Below are positions 16,670-25,936 of a DNA stretch of 64,000 nt, one piece after another. Each line of letters opens with the position of its first letter. Position 1 is the first letter of the stretch. The stretch lies in NCBI GenBank assembly GCA_025055765.1, contig JANWWS010000007.1, positions 1 through 64,000 on the forward strand. Reading direction: 5' to 3'. The notes beneath the pieces were generated by a model. It saw nothing but the letters and a program-made list of their open reading frames with translations, made no database searches and was not told where the DNA came from. This stretch comes from Leptospiraceae bacterium. GTDB taxonomy: Bacteria; Spirochaetota; Leptospiria; Turneriellales; Turneriellaceae. A program made the position numbers and the translations under genes.

Positions 16670-18634
16670 GTGACTCTTGAACTCCAAAAAAAGGAAGAAA
16701 ATGACATCAATCCCATTCGCCTCAAAACCTTTTTGGAAGTTTTGCGCGACCACGGCTACAACATCACCGATGCTATCGAAAAATACCTCCCTCAATACGG
16801 CAAGGAGGTACGTGGCGCAAGCCTCAATCAATGGCTCTCCCATCTTCGGGAACCCGAACTCATTAGCGCAATCTGCCAAGACTTTGGCACCTGGCCTCTC
16901 GTGGAGAAAACAGGCCGAGAATGTTTGCGCTCCGCCATAATTTACGTCATGCCCCACTTGCCAGAAAAAACAAATCCAGGGGAATTAGCATATAGAATCC
17001 CCTCCTTAATTGCCATGTTCCTCACCCACATTAGTGTGCGTATCACAGAAATCATACCCAGTCAGGAATACCAACTCATTTTGGAACCAGGCCTAAACAA
17101 GGTAGTATCTGCCGTAGATTTACTCTTTATAAAAGGATTGATTATGGCCCTATACTCACTTTTCAACATAGTTTCTCTGAGCGCCGAATACATCTGCCTA
17201 CCCCAACGAACAGGCCCCTTGCCTGAGGAAGCAGAGCTCCAAGATCTACCCCGACAAGAATTTGGACTGCTCAAACTCTCCTTTCCCATGACAAGCCCAA
17301 TATCTCGTCACAAAGAACTTAGCACCTATGATGCCTTCGTGCAGGAAGTTTTGCGCCGAGCCGCCGAACTGTTGCAAGAAAAAAAAGAACTCATGACAGC
17401 AGTGGAATACCTCAATCGTGCCAATGAGGAGCTCGAAAAAGAAATCCGCGCAAATAAAAAAGAACTGCGCATGGCTCGTAACATCCAAAAAGGCTTTGTT
17501 CCCCCCCGAATACCCGATTGGAAAGGACTGCAATTTTGGGTAAAGTTCTTTCCCTTGGCCGAGGTTTCCGGTGATTTTTACGACTATTTCGCAATTGGCA
17601 GCAACAAGATAGGTCTGTTAGTGGCGGATGTAAGCGGCCACGGGGTTCCTGCTGCTCTTATTAGTGCCATTGCAAAACTCTCCTTTAGCAACCATCGCTT
17701 GGATTCCCCAGCCGAGGTCTTTAGCAAAGTAAACCTAGATTTACTAAGATATGTTAAAAGCGAAGGATACCTCACATCTTTTTACATGATCATTACCTCA
17801 GATTACGAAATTACCTACTCCATTGCCGCAGCGCCCTCTCCGTTACTCTACCGGGCCCGGAGTAAAAAAGTAGAAAAACTTAGCGGAGGTGGAACTCTTC
17901 TGGGCATGTTTCCCGATGCCAGCGAAACCTTTGTAGACCAAAAAACCAAACTGGAGCCGGGCGATAAGCTTTTCATCTTTACGGATGGCCTTATAGAGGC
18001 AGAAAATGTACATGAGGAACCATTCGGAGAAGCAAGACTAATAGAAATTATCTGCAAGGTAGGACACGAGCCACTGCATGTCGTGGCCAATTCTATCATG
18101 GATGCCTACCGAAACCACATCTTAGGCGCGGGTAGTAAAGACGATGTAACACTCATCACCGTCTCTTTATCTGAACGGGTAAGTGAATTTGACCACCTTG
18201 TTTACGAAGCAAGACGACTATGGAACGAAGGGAACCGCCATGCCGCCTGCCAAAAACTAAGAGAAGCTATCCAAATCTTTCCACGCCACACGAACACCCT
18301 CTTTCTTTTAGGCAAATACCTAGCATTAACCGGCCAATACCAGGAAGCTACCGAATACCTCACAAGCTATACCATGCTTAAACCCTATAACGCCGATGCC
18401 TACACTTTACTGGCTTATTGCGCATACCACCTAGGTTACCTGGAAAAAGCTGTCGAAGAACTAAAACGCTCCCTCTCCTTGCGCACAGAAAACCCGTCAG
18501 CCCTATATAATCTCGTAAAAGTATACCTTGCCATGGGAAAACACGACGAAGCTTATCATACATTCTCAGCGCTCGAATTTTTGAGACCACAAAATCCCCG
18601 TGTGATAGCTCTGCGCAAGAAATATTTTAGCTAA
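16670..18634 (+). CDS. SpoIIE/RsbU-type PP2C phosphatase with C-terminal TPR units
   Basis: These phosphatases remove phosphate from STAS anti-anti-sigma proteins and so start partner-switching. The 654-aa product starts with GTG 4 nt after the preceding stop. Residues 1-170 form an unfamiliar helical N-terminal domain. A coiled-coil linker (about 225-265) leads to the SpoIIE domain (about 275-505) with LAEVSGDFYDYF, GLLVADVSGHGVPAALIS, LFIFTDGLIEAEN and KDDVTLITV, which include the metal-binding Asp residues. About four TPR units (about 510-654) follow. A free STAS protein is encoded at 52.3 kb, a possible substrate. The gene meets queG tail to tail with a 1-nt gap. Confidence 0.85.
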   Translation: MTLELQKKEENDINPIRLKTFLEVLRDHGYNITDAIEKYLPQYGKEVRGASLNQWLSHLREPELISAICQDFGTWPLVEKTGRECLRSAIIYVMPHLPEKTNPGELAYRIPSLIAMFLTHISVRITEIIPSQEYQLILEPGLNKVVSAVDLLFIKGLIMALYSLFNIVSLSAEYICLPQRTGPLPEEAELQDLPRQEFGLLKLSFPMTSPISRHKELSTYDAFVQEVLRRAAELLQEKKELMTAVEYLNRANEELEKEIRANKKELRMARNIQKGFVPPRIPDWKGLQFWVKFFPLAEVSGDFYDYFAIGSNKIGLLVADVSGHGVPAALISAIAKLSFSNHRLDSPAEVFSKVNLDLLRYVKSEGYLTSFYMIITSDYEITYSIAAAPSPLLYRARSKKVEKLSGGGTLLGMFPDASETFVDQKTKLEPGDKLFIFTDGLIEAENVHEEPFGEARLIEIICKVGHEPLHVVANSIMDAYRNHILGAGSKDDVTLITVSLSERVSEFDHLVYEARRLWNEGNRHAACQKLREAIQIFPRHTNTLFLLGKYLALTGQYQEATEYLTSYTMLKPYNADAYTLLAYCAYHLGYLEKAVEELKRSLSLRTENPSALYNLVKVYLAMGKHDEAYHTFSALEFLRPQNPRVIALRKKYFS

Positions 18635-18635
18635 C

Positions 18636-19568
18636 TCAAATAGCTAATTTCTCTACAGCAGCAAGGTTTCTTTTTAGGCCTTTTTTGCCAGCCCGAGAAA
18701 GAGCACTTTGTCTGAGCTCCTTGCGACTAAAACACAGACTACCCTGGCTAAATGCCCTCGCTACGACATGTGGCCTAAAATCAGGATTTGGGGTTTGCCA
18801 TGGTCTTTTATTATAGGGACAAACTTGCTGGCATATGTCACAGCCAAAAACCCACCGGTGACTACGAGTCTTTTTTGGATACTCTAGAGTTTCCCCCCTG
18901 TTTTCAATAGTTAAATAGGAAAGACATAGTTCTACTTTCATGGTACCATCCCCCCTTAAGGCTGAGGTGGGGCAGGCCTTCACACAAAGATGGCAGTTGC
19001 GACACCATTGATCCATATCTTGCCGGGGATCTACTGTTTGCCATCTCCTTGCTCTAAGCTTTCGGGAGGTAAACGCAAGAGCAATAAAAAAGTAACTTCC
19101 ACCTTTAGGATGGATAAGCATCCCATTGCGACCTATAAAGCCAAGTGATGCCCCGCGCGCCAAGTATCGCTCATTTACAGGCGTGCTGTCTACAACAACA
19201 CGAAACTCCTCCCGGCTAAAACCAAGGGAAAAAAGAGCCTGTGAGAAAACCTCTTTTACTACATGGTGGTAATCAAAACCCCAAGCATAGCGCGCTATCT
19301 TGTAAGGAGATTTTTTTAAAGCAATTTCCACCTCACTGTGATAATAAGGATAGAGAGCTACAATAAGGCTCTTTGCTTCAGGAAAAAGAGCACTCACGTT
19401 GTACTTTATCCCTTTATTATTCTCAAGATAATTTAAAACACCTTTCGGTTTTTCTTCGAGCCACCTATCGTAAAATTTGCGAAAAAGAGGTGAAACCTCC
19501 TGCGGTTTGATAACAGAACATGCAGCAAAGCCAAAAGAGCGTAGAGTTTTTTTAAGCTCCCTTAGCAC
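18636..19568 (-). CDS. queG: Epoxyqueuosine reductase
   Basis: QueG carries out the last step of queuosine synthesis in tRNA, using cobalamin and two [4Fe-4S] clusters. The two ferredoxin-like motifs are CRNCHLCVKACPTSAL and CDICQQVCPYNKR. Earlier blocks are VVVDSTPVNERYLARGASLGFIGRNGML. I place the start at GTG 19568-19566, which overlaps the mtnP stop as TAGTG and gives 310 aa. The frame is open to 19673, but that part lies inside mtnP. The product lacks the extended C-terminal region found in longer QueG proteins. Coupling to mtnP suggests co-expression. Confidence 0.88.
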   Translation of the reverse strand: MLRELKKTLRSFGFAACSVIKPQEVSPLFRKFYDRWLEEKPKGVLNYLENNKGIKYNVSALFPEAKSLIVALYPYYHSEVEIALKKSPYKIARYAWGFDYHHVVKEVFSQALFSLGFSREEFRVVVDSTPVNERYLARGASLGFIGRNGMLIHPKGGSYFFIALAFTSRKLRARRWQTVDPRQDMDQWCRNCHLCVKACPTSALRGDGTMKVELCLSYLTIENRGETLEYPKKTRSHRWVFGCDICQQVCPYNKRPWQTPNPDFRPHVVARAFSQGSLCFSRKELRQSALSRAGKKGLKRNLAAVEKLAI

Positions 19569-20434
19569 TAAAAATAGCCTGGTAATAGCCAGTTTAGTTT
19601 TTTGCGGGTTTTCCTTGAGCGTCTTTCCCTTGCCGTAATAATCCCTGTCCGCACCACATTTTTCGAAAAACAAGATAAGGGATGCTTTTTTTCTAATAAA
19701 TCAAGTGTAGCCTTTAGTAACCGCTGCGCCATCTCGGAATTTTTCTTAACCACAGCTAAAATCTCATGAGCCTCAACAGCCCCATGCTCCGCTCTCCAAC
19801 TGTCATAGTCCGTCGACATACAAATCATTTGGTAGGCAATTTCTGCCTCCCGCGCAAGCTTCGCCTCAGGTAACACAGTCATGTTTATGATGTCCGCTCC
19901 CCACATACGGTAAAGACGTGATTCTGCTCGAGTTGAAAATAAAGGACCTTCCATACAAATTAAGGTACCACCCCGGTGCATCTTAACGGGAAGACTTTGG
20001 CTTGCTTCATAAATTACATCCGCTAAGGCCTTGGAAAATGGCTCCCCAAAGCTTACATGGACAACAATATCCTCATCATAAAAAGTATCCTGACGCATTT
20101 TTGTGCGATCGATAATTTGATCAGGAAGTACAAAATCACCCGGCCTTAATTCCTCTCTTAAACTTCCAACAGCCGAAAAGGCAATGATCTCCTCAACCCC
20201 TAGTTTCTTAAGAGAAGCTATATTGGCTCTCGCGGGAATACGCGAGGGAGGGATAAAATGCCCGCGACCATGTCGAGCTAAAAATGCTACTTGCAAATTT
20301 TTGTAGCGCGCAAGAACTATCTCATCCGAAGGATATCCCCAAGGTGTCTTAAAATAAACTTTCTCTTGGATTTCTACCCCTTCTATTTCATAAACTCCGG
20401 TACCTCCAATTATCCCCACCGTAGCTTTTTTCAT
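19568..20434 (-). CDS. mtnP: S-methyl-5'-thioadenosine phosphorylase
   Basis: The enzyme splits methylthioadenosine, the by-product of polyamine synthesis, into adenine and methylthioribose 1-phosphate. The 288-aa product has IIGGTGVYEIEG, FLARHGRGHFIPPSRIPARANI, CMEGPLFSTRAESRLYR, INMTVLPEAKLAREAEIAY and STDYDSW; the PLFSTRAES and D-Y-D pattern separate it from guanosine/inosine phosphorylases. It overlaps pepA by 4 nt (ATGA) and queG by 1 nt. The window also carries speD and potABC, so polyamine metabolism is well represented. Confidence 0.92.
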   Translation of the reverse strand: MKKATVGIIGGTGVYEIEGVEIQEKVYFKTPWGYPSDEIVLARYKNLQVAFLARHGRGHFIPPSRIPARANIASLKKLGVEEIIAFSAVGSLREELRPGDFVLPDQIIDRTKMRQDTFYDEDIVVHVSFGEPFSKALADVIYEASQSLPVKMHRGGTLICMEGPLFSTRAESRLYRMWGADIINMTVLPEAKLAREAEIAYQMICMSTDYDSWRAEHGAVEAHEILAVVKKNSEMAQRLLKATLDLLEKKHPLSCFSKNVVRTGIITARERRSRKTRKKLNWLLPGYF

Positions 20435-21933
20435 AAAGACAATCCCTCCTGACTGTAGACCTCAGCTACCTCATACAACAAACGCAAACCGTAACCACTC
20501 GCCGGAGCTGGATAAATGCCAAAAGGTTTGCCTAAAATAGCCGGCCCCGCAATATCAATATGAGCCCATCGCGTGCTTTTATCGACAAAAAGAGATAAAA
20601 AAGCAGCCGCCGTAGATGCCCCCCCTGGTCGACCCGCAATGTTGTTGTAATCCGCAATATTGGATTTTAATTGGTCCCGGTAAAGCCGACCCACAGGTAA
20701 AGGCCAAAGAGGCTCAAGAGCCTTCTCACTTACCTTTAATAAGAATTGCCTTACTTCCTCATGAAGAGAAAAAACACCAGCATAAAAATGACCCAAGGCC
20801 ACCACACAGGCCCCCGTGAGCGTAGCCAGATCTACCAACAAATCAGGCTTATAGTTTTTTTCGAGGTAGTATAAGACATCCCCCAAAACAAGTCGACCCT
20901 CCGCATCCGTATTTTGTACTTCTATGGTAATTCCCTTCAAAGATCGATAAACATCCCCTGGCTTAAATGCAGAACCTGAAGGCATATTCTCGACAAGCCC
21001 CACACCACCCACTACCCTAACTGGCAATCTTCTTTCCGCAATAGCAGCAAGAGCATGTAGGACCGCAGCCGCCCCCGACATATCATACTTCATCTCATGC
21101 ATGTCCTGAGAGGGCTTAAGACTTATCCCCCCTGTGTCAAAAGTAACCCCTTTGCCAGCAAAAGCAAGCACCCCTTTAGCCTTTGGCGGATCATACTCCA
21201 AAATAACCATACGGGGCTCACGTACACTGCCCTGATTCACCGCCAAAATACCCCCAGCCCCCATTTTTTCCAGCTCTCGCTTACCAAAAACCCTAAGACG
21301 CAATCTGTACCTTTTCGCCAAATACTGTGCTCTTTCCGTTAAACTCTCCGAGGTGATGATATTTCCCGGCAAAGCCTGGGTTTGACGCATAGCATTGATG
21401 TGCACACCAAGTCGGGCCCACTTTTGCCTTTTCCCCCTTAAGTCTGGTGTGCGAAACGCAACATTTGTCACATATACCCTCTTTAGCTTGACCTGTTCAA
21501 GACTTGGCTTTTCTTTCATTAAATCCGTAGGATATACCGCTAGCGAGAAAGCCAGCGAAATTAAAGCATAGAGTTTTTCTAACGAGAAAAGAGAAAAAAG
21601 CCTTTCAGGAAAAACTACCCCCACACTCTCAAATTTCACAACAGCCCTTTCGGCAACTTCCCGCAAGAGCTCACCCAGTCCCTCTAAGTCTAACTTTTCT
21701 TCACTACCTAAGCCAACATACCAGTTTCTTGTGGTGTACAAAACTTCCTTATAATCCGCAAAAAAAGATGGATAATCTGCAAGAACGACTTCTTTCTTCC
21801 CCTCAACCTCCTTGGAAAACACAAACTCAATTTTCAGTACCTCAGCAGGTGGAGCTTCCAGGAGAAATTCCACCTCCCTCTCTGGATAAGCTAACAAATC
21901 TCTCTTCTTTTTTTGGGTTTTCTTCTTGTCCAC
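20431..21933 (-). CDS. pepA: Leucyl aminopeptidase (M17 family)
   Basis: A two-metal exopeptidase that removes N-terminal residues from peptides. The 500-aa product shows the conserved core: GKGVTFDTGGISLKPSQDM, MKYDMSGAAAVLHAL, the NTDAEGRLVLGDVLYY signature, LATLTGACVVALG and WPLPVGRLY. The metal ligands and catalytic Lys and Arg are present. The N-terminal domain is less conserved, as usual. It sits between trpA (8-nt gap) and mtnP (4-nt overlap) in one operon. Confidence 0.93.
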   Translation of the reverse strand: MDKKKTQKKKRDLLAYPEREVEFLLEAPPAEVLKIEFVFSKEVEGKKEVVLADYPSFFADYKEVLYTTRNWYVGLGSEEKLDLEGLGELLREVAERAVVKFESVGVVFPERLFSLFSLEKLYALISLAFSLAVYPTDLMKEKPSLEQVKLKRVYVTNVAFRTPDLRGKRQKWARLGVHINAMRQTQALPGNIITSESLTERAQYLAKRYRLRLRVFGKRELEKMGAGGILAVNQGSVREPRMVILEYDPPKAKGVLAFAGKGVTFDTGGISLKPSQDMHEMKYDMSGAAAVLHALAAIAERRLPVRVVGGVGLVENMPSGSAFKPGDVYRSLKGITIEVQNTDAEGRLVLGDVLYYLEKNYKPDLLVDLATLTGACVVALGHFYAGVFSLHEEVRQFLLKVSEKALEPLWPLPVGRLYRDQLKSNIADYNNIAGRPGGASTAAAFLSLFVDKSTRWAHIDIAGPAILGKPFGIYPAPASGYGLRLLYEVAEVYSQEGLSL

Positions 21934-21941
21934 AAGTCCCC

Positions 21942-22778
21942 CTAGACAGATAGAAGTTCTTTAGGCGGCAAAATCTGAGATATTTCTTCCCCAATTTTCG
22001 CAACTAAGTCACCCTGACGACTTATGTTTTCTTCAATAATTTCATGAATGCGACTACCAATAATAAAGCCATCCGCATAAGGTAGTAGCCCTACGATGTG
22101 CTCCCGCTGACGAATACCAAAGCCCACAATGAGAGGTAACTTCGTCATGGCCCTAAGCCCCTTTAGGGCTTTGCGGACCTCATCAAATGAAACATTACGA
22201 GAGCCTGTCGTGCCTTTATACGACACAATATAAAGAAATCCACGCGCTTGCATCAAGATTTTATTTAATCGCTCAGGTGTAGTTGTGGGCGTCACAAAAT
22301 CTATCCACGCCACCTTATCTCGATATGACCCCAACCCATAACTTCGCCGAATCCTCTCCTTCTCCTCAAGAGGGATGTCCGGAACCACCACCCCCCGCAC
22401 ACCCAAAGAATAAAGCTCCTCAAAAAGACGCAAAAAACCATGCTGGTATAATAAATTTGCATAGCCCATTACCAAAAAGTAACGCTGTGGATACCTTGCC
22501 CGCAATTTCCTTAAAAAAACCAGAACATCCTGCCAATGAAAACCTTGTGCCAGCACCCGACGAAACGCTCTCTGCAACACTACCCCATCAGCTGCAGGAT
22601 CCGAAAAGGGTAAACCTAACTCAAGACTATCCGCCCCTAAAGACAAAAGCTTGTCTGCAATCTCCAAACTCTGCTCATAACTTGGATCTCCTAAAAGTAA
22701 ATAAGGAATGAAAAGATAACCTTTTTCTTTTCTTCGTTCGTGCAAATAAGAGGCAAGCTCGTCCACAGCCAAAAACAC
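21942..22778 (-). CDS. trpA: Tryptophan synthase alpha chain
   Basis: TrpA cleaves indole-3-glycerol phosphate to indole. The 278-aa product has the conserved start of the barrel, FIPYLLLGDPSYEQSLEIA, the catalytic Glu in SLELGLPFSDP and Asp in DPAADGVVLQRAF. Later come LVMGYANLLYQHGF, VVPDIPLEEKE and LPLIVGFGIRQREHI, and the phosphate site GFIIGSRI. The alpha chain normally works with TrpB, whose gene is not in the window. It is the first gene of the trpA-pepA-mtnP-queG run. Confidence 0.92.
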   Translation of the reverse strand: MFLAVDELASYLHERRKEKGYLFIPYLLLGDPSYEQSLEIADKLLSLGADSLELGLPFSDPAADGVVLQRAFRRVLAQGFHWQDVLVFLRKLRARYPQRYFLVMGYANLLYQHGFLRLFEELYSLGVRGVVVPDIPLEEKERIRRSYGLGSYRDKVAWIDFVTPTTTPERLNKILMQARGFLYIVSYKGTTGSRNVSFDEVRKALKGLRAMTKLPLIVGFGIRQREHIVGLLPYADGFIIGSRIHEIIEENISRQGDLVAKIGEEISQILPPKELLSV

Positions 22779-22946
22779 TGCCCCTCTTTGCCCTACAAAG
22801 CGTCAAGGAGATTATCCCGTTCTAGATACGCCTCAAGAAAACAGAACACCCTAAAACAAGACCTCATGCTATCCCCACATAGGATATCACCGGGACCGAC
22901 TACAAATTAGGATGGACGTTACCCCGAGATCCCGCAACCTTTCCCT
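22779..22946. promoter_or_regulatory. Divergent intergenic region between trpA and the aldehyde dehydrogenase gene
   Basis: These 168 nt must contain the promoters of two outward-facing units. I found no perfect -35/-10 pair and no ribosome binding site before the aldehyde dehydrogenase ATG. No tRNA, T-box or trp-leader-like small frame with Trp codons was seen. Confidence 0.3.
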
Positions 22947-24368
22947 ATGAAAGACTTTCCTCTCTTTTGTGCCAATGAGAGAGTCTACACAGACGAAAAA
23001 ATTACGGTATACGACAAATACTCTAATGAAATCATAGGGAAAGCCTGTGTCGCAGACCGTGCGATACTGGAGCAGGCTATCTCTTGGGGGAAACAGGCCC
23101 AAGAGCCCCTTAGGGAACTTAGCTCCTATGAGCGACGTGATGTGATTTTCCACATCATGACGGAATTGCAGCGCCGCTGCGAAGAATTTACTACGCTCAT
23201 TGTCCAAGAAACAGGCAAAACCCTCCTTGAAGCCCGCACTGAAGTAAGCCGAGCCATCGACACCTTCCGGGTAGCTATGGAAGAAAGTACCCGCCTTTAC
23301 GGGGAAATCCTACCCCTCGATATCGCCCCTCGCAGCCGGAACTATACCGGCTACACCAAACGCATACCCGTGGGACTCTGCTTCTTCATTACACCCTTTA
23401 ACTTCCCCCTCAACCTCCTGGCCCACAAAGTGGCCCCTGCCCTCGCCACCGGCTGCCCTTTCATCGCCAAACCAGCAAGCACCACCCCCCTAAGCGCACT
23501 TTTGCTGGGAGAAATCATGGCACAAACCCAATTACCTAAAGGCGCCTTCTCAATTTTGCCTACCTCCGCTGCCCTGGCCGAAGAAGCCCTACTAGATCCC
23601 CGCATCCAACTCGTGAGCTTTACAGGCTCAGCCGAGGTTGGATGGAAACTCAAACAAAAAGCCTACCGCAAAAAGGTGATCCTCGAACTCGGCGGCAACG
23701 CGGCCATAATCGTCACCCCGAGCGCAAACATTCTTAGAGCTGCTCAACGCATTACCTTTGGAGCCTTTTACCAGGCAGGCCAGAGTTGCATTAGTGTGCA
23801 AAGAATTTTCGTCCATGAGGATATTTACACCCCATTTATACAAGAACTGCTGACCCAAACGAGACAACTTAAGCTCGGAAACCCCATGGAAGAAGACACC
23901 CATGTAGGACCCCTCATTAGCGAAAAAGAAGCCATGAGAATTGAAAGCTGGATTCAAAAAGCCCAAGAAAAAGGGGCACGCCTCCTTTGCGGTGGGAAAA
24001 GACAGGGGAGCTTCCTTGAACCCACCCTCCTAGAAAATGTCCCCCCCGATGAACCTCTTGTCTGCGAAGAGGCATTCGGGCCAGTGGCAGTTATTGAGCC
24101 ATTCAACAATCTAGAAGAAGCCATAAGCAAAGTAAACCAAAGCCGCTATGGCCTTCAAGCAGGCATCTTTACGGAAAAAATCTCCGAAGCTCTCTATGCT
24201 TGGAAAAATCTCGTGGTAGGGGGGGTTGTGGTAAACGATGTCCCCAGTTTTCGGGTAGATAATATGCCTTATGGGGGAGTGAAGGATTCTGGTTTTGGCC
24301 GCGAAGGAATCCGCTACGCCATGGAGGAAATGACCGAAATCCGCCTCATGGTGCTATCCGAACAATAA
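22947..24368 (+). CDS. NAD(P)-dependent aldehyde dehydrogenase
   Basis: The 473-aa product is a full-length ALDH. It shows the coenzyme-binding [19 protein letters not shown] and [20 protein letters not shown], the general-base Glu in LELGGNAA, and the catalytic Cys in [17 protein letters not shown]. Towards the end it has [15 protein letters not shown] and [13 protein letters not shown]. The overall pattern is closest to the lactaldehyde / glyceraldehyde-3-phosphate (GapN-like) / phosphonoacetaldehyde branch, but the substrate cannot be told from sequence alone. It has no obvious partner among its neighbours, and a separate promoter for panD begins right after its stop. Confidence 0.9.
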   Translation: MKDFPLFCANERVYTDEKITVYDKYSNEIIGKACVADRAILEQAISWGKQAQEPLRELSSYERRDVIFHIMTELQRRCEEFTTLIVQETGKTLLEARTEVSRAIDTFRVAMEESTRLYGEILPLDIAPRSRNYTGYTKRIPVGLCFFITPFNFPLNLLAHKVAPALATGCPFIAKPASTTPLSALLLGEIMAQTQLPKGAFSILPTSAALAEEALLDPRIQLVSFTGSAEVGWKLKQKAYRKKVILELGGNAAIIVTPSANILRAAQRITFGAFYQAGQSCISVQRIFVHEDIYTPFIQELLTQTRQLKLGNPMEEDTHVGPLISEKEAMRIESWIQKAQEKGARLLCGGKRQGSFLEPTLLENVPPDEPLVCEEAFGPVAVIEPFNNLEEAISKVNQSRYGLQAGIFTEKISEALYAWKNLVVGGVVVNDVPSFRVDNMPYGGVKDSGFGREGIRYAMEEMTEIRLMVLSEQ

Positions 24369-24369
24369 T

Positions 24370-24400
24370 TTGACACCTTGTTTCTTTTCTTACTTATATT
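24370..24400 (+). promoter_or_regulatory. Likely promoter of panD
   Basis: TTGACA at 24370-24375 is a perfect -35 box. TATATT at 24395-24400 is a good -10 box but with a 19-nt spacer, slightly longer than usual. It lies immediately after the aldehyde dehydrogenase stop and ends 17 nt before the panD GTG. It also explains why the longer in-frame TTG start at 24370 should be rejected. Confidence 0.5.
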
Positions 24401-24417
24401 CCCATTTAGGGGGGATT

Positions 24418-24774
24418 GTGCTAATTGAGGTGATGCAGGCAAAAATCCATCGGGCCACGGTGACCGATGCCAATCTCTACTACGAGGGTAGCCTCACCAT
24501 AGACGAAGAACTTTTGGAGGCCTCTGGGTTAATGGAGCATCAAAAAGTACAGGTAGTCAATATTAACAACGGACAAAGACTGGAAACCTACCTAATTAAA
24601 GGCAATCGTGGCTCAGGGACTGTATGCCTTAACGGAGCTGCAGCGCGCCTTGGCCACTATGGGGATAAAATTATTATTATCGCTTACGCCCACATGGACC
24701 CAGAAGAAGCGCGAAGATACAAACCCAAAATCGTACTGGTAGACGACAACAATCGGGTACAAAAAATCCTCTAG
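24418..24774 (+). CDS. panD: Aspartate 1-decarboxylase
   Basis: PanD makes beta-alanine for pantothenate and CoA. It is a pyruvoyl enzyme made by self-cleavage at Gly24-Ser25. With GTG at 24418 as start (preceded by AGGGGGG, 3 nt spacing) the product is 118 aa. The cleavage sequence YYEGSLTID then puts Ser at position 25, exactly as in the family. Other blocks are [31 protein letters not shown] and [14 protein letters not shown]. The stop TAG overlaps the GTG of the next gene, so translation is coupled. Confidence 0.92.
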   Translation: MLIEVMQAKIHRATVTDANLYYEGSLTIDEELLEASGLMEHQKVQVVNINNGQRLETYLIKGNRGSGTVCLNGAAARLGHYGDKIIIIAYAHMDPEEARRYKPKIVLVDDNNRVQKIL

Positions 24775-25217
24775 TGCCGGTGGACTTTGACATCACCCCA
24801 TCCCGAGAAGAAATTAGCTATGAGGCTTTACAAGAGCTCTTTATCAAGTGTGGATGGGGAGATCGAGGTGGAAGTTTTTTTCTAAAAAAAGCCTTCCTTC
24901 ACTCAAACCATGCGCTCTTTGCCATAACCTTCGATAGAGAACTCATTGGCTGCATTCGGGCTCTTAGTGACGGGGTCTATTATGCCACCATTCACGACCT
25001 CGTTGTGGATCCAGCGTGGCAAAAAAGGGGTGTGGGTACTGCCCTCCTTAAAACCATGATGGATTACCTGCGCCACATCCCTACCGTTTTGGTGCCTGCG
25101 TTACCAGAAAGCACGGGTTTTTACCAGAGGCTTGGCTTCACCCGGCATCGCTTTGCCATGGCCCGTTTCCTCAGCCGAGAAAAGCAGAGATTATTTGACC
25201 CCCCTGAGCACGTTTAG
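24774..25217 (+). CDS. GNAT-family N-acetyltransferase coupled to panD
   Basis: The 147-aa product has the acetyl-CoA-binding motif A, VVDPAWQKRGVGTALLKTMM, and motif B with the ESTGFYQRLGFTRH ending typical of the family. It begins with GTG sharing one base with the panD stop. The E. coli protein PanZ/PanM is a GNAT-like protein that promotes PanD cleavage, so the position is suggestive. However, PanD of most bacteria cleaves itself, and the sequence looks like an ordinary GNAT enzyme rather than PanZ. The substrate is unknown. Confidence 0.82.
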   Translation: MPVDFDITPSREEISYEALQELFIKCGWGDRGGSFFLKKAFLHSNHALFAITFDRELIGCIRALSDGVYYATIHDLVVDPAWQKRGVGTALLKTMMDYLRHIPTVLVPALPESTGFYQRLGFTRHRFAMARFLSREKQRLFDPPEHV

Positions 25218-25233
25218 ATAGGGAAATCCCCAT

Positions 25234-25785
25234 CTAGGCCAAAAACTCAGGACAAGGCCCTTCTGGGGGATCCCAATAGTCCTTACCTTCAAAAAATACG
25301 CGCACATGAAGGTCTACTTGAGGCACCTCCCTTTTACCCGAATAAGTCATTCTGGATTGAGCAAAGAATTTAAGGCCATACCAAAAGAGCTCCCAAGAAG
25401 AAATTCTGCGGGAATAGAGCTCCCCAAGGTAGAGTGCAAGTGCAATCCTGACGACTTGAGCTACCGGCATGCCAAATTGAATCTTTAATTCCTGAAACAC
25501 TTGTTCATCCACCCCATAGAGGCAAACCTTGAGGCGGTGGAGCTCATGGGCTCTGCGGGGCCGCCGGCGGTTTTTCTCTAAGAGGCGATTTCTCAGGAGG
25601 TGCACCTTAATGGTGTTCCGCTTCTTATCCCTCAGAAGGGAAAAAACGCAATATCGCACTATCCAGGACATGCTTTTTCCATAAAGACGCGCTATTTTTC
25701 TTAGGAGGAAGACATATTCGCGCCTCAACGGAACTTCCCACAGGGCATTAACACCATAGCGGTTTTCCCGTCCGTGATACCTCAT
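25234..25785 (-). CDS. Small basic protein with two repeated halves, DUF1564-like
   Basis: The 183-aa product is rich in Arg and Tyr. Two halves follow the same plan: a strand (ALWEVPLRRE or LHRLKVCLYG), then a helix, turn and helix (FLLRKIARLYGKSMSWIVRYCVFSLL or QELKIQFGMPVAQVVRIALALYL). This looks like two ribbon-helix-helix-like units in tandem and resembles the DUF1564 proteins of Leptospira, but the match is by memory and not certain. It is divergent from the PorV-like/giant-protein operon across a 256-nt region with palindromes, so a regulatory role there is a reasonable hypothesis. Confidence 0.6.
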   Translation of the reverse strand: MRYHGRENRYGVNALWEVPLRREYVFLLRKIARLYGKSMSWIVRYCVFSLLRDKKRNTIKVHLLRNRLLEKNRRRPRRAHELHRLKVCLYGVDEQVFQELKIQFGMPVAQVVRIALALYLGELYSRRISSWELFWYGLKFFAQSRMTYSGKREVPQVDLHVRVFFEGKDYWDPPEGPCPEFLA

Positions 25786-25830
25786 TTAAACCTCGCACGC
25801 TAGGGATCTGCCGTATATAAACCCGGATTT

Positions 25831-25846
25831 TCGCAAAAATTTGCGA
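25831..25846. promoter_or_regulatory. Perfect inverted repeat, possible operator
   Basis: TCGCAAA and TTTGCGA flank two bases at 25831-25846. A partial copy, TCGCGAAAAA, follows at 25861-25870. A further perfect palindrome, GGGAATTCCC, is at 25913-25922, and CCCC/GGGG at 25888-25891 and 25900-25903 can pair. All are in the intergenic region between the two-repeat small protein and the PorV-like gene. Confidence 0.45.
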
Positions 25847-25936
25847 GATTGTGCCAAAAATCGCGAAAAAATGAATTTTGTTGGGCTCCCCTATGGAAAG
25901 GGGTCCTTGATGGGGAATTCCCTATCCCAAGTTTGG

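Noticed and set aside
19568-19673. Longer start of queG inside mtnP
   Set aside because: The extra 35 residues are a frame-shifted reading of the mtnP 3' end. The TAGTG overlap gives a normal coupled start.
22779-22946. Trp attenuator or T-box before trpA
   Set aside because: No small frame with Trp codons, T-box sequence or terminator/antiterminator pair was found.
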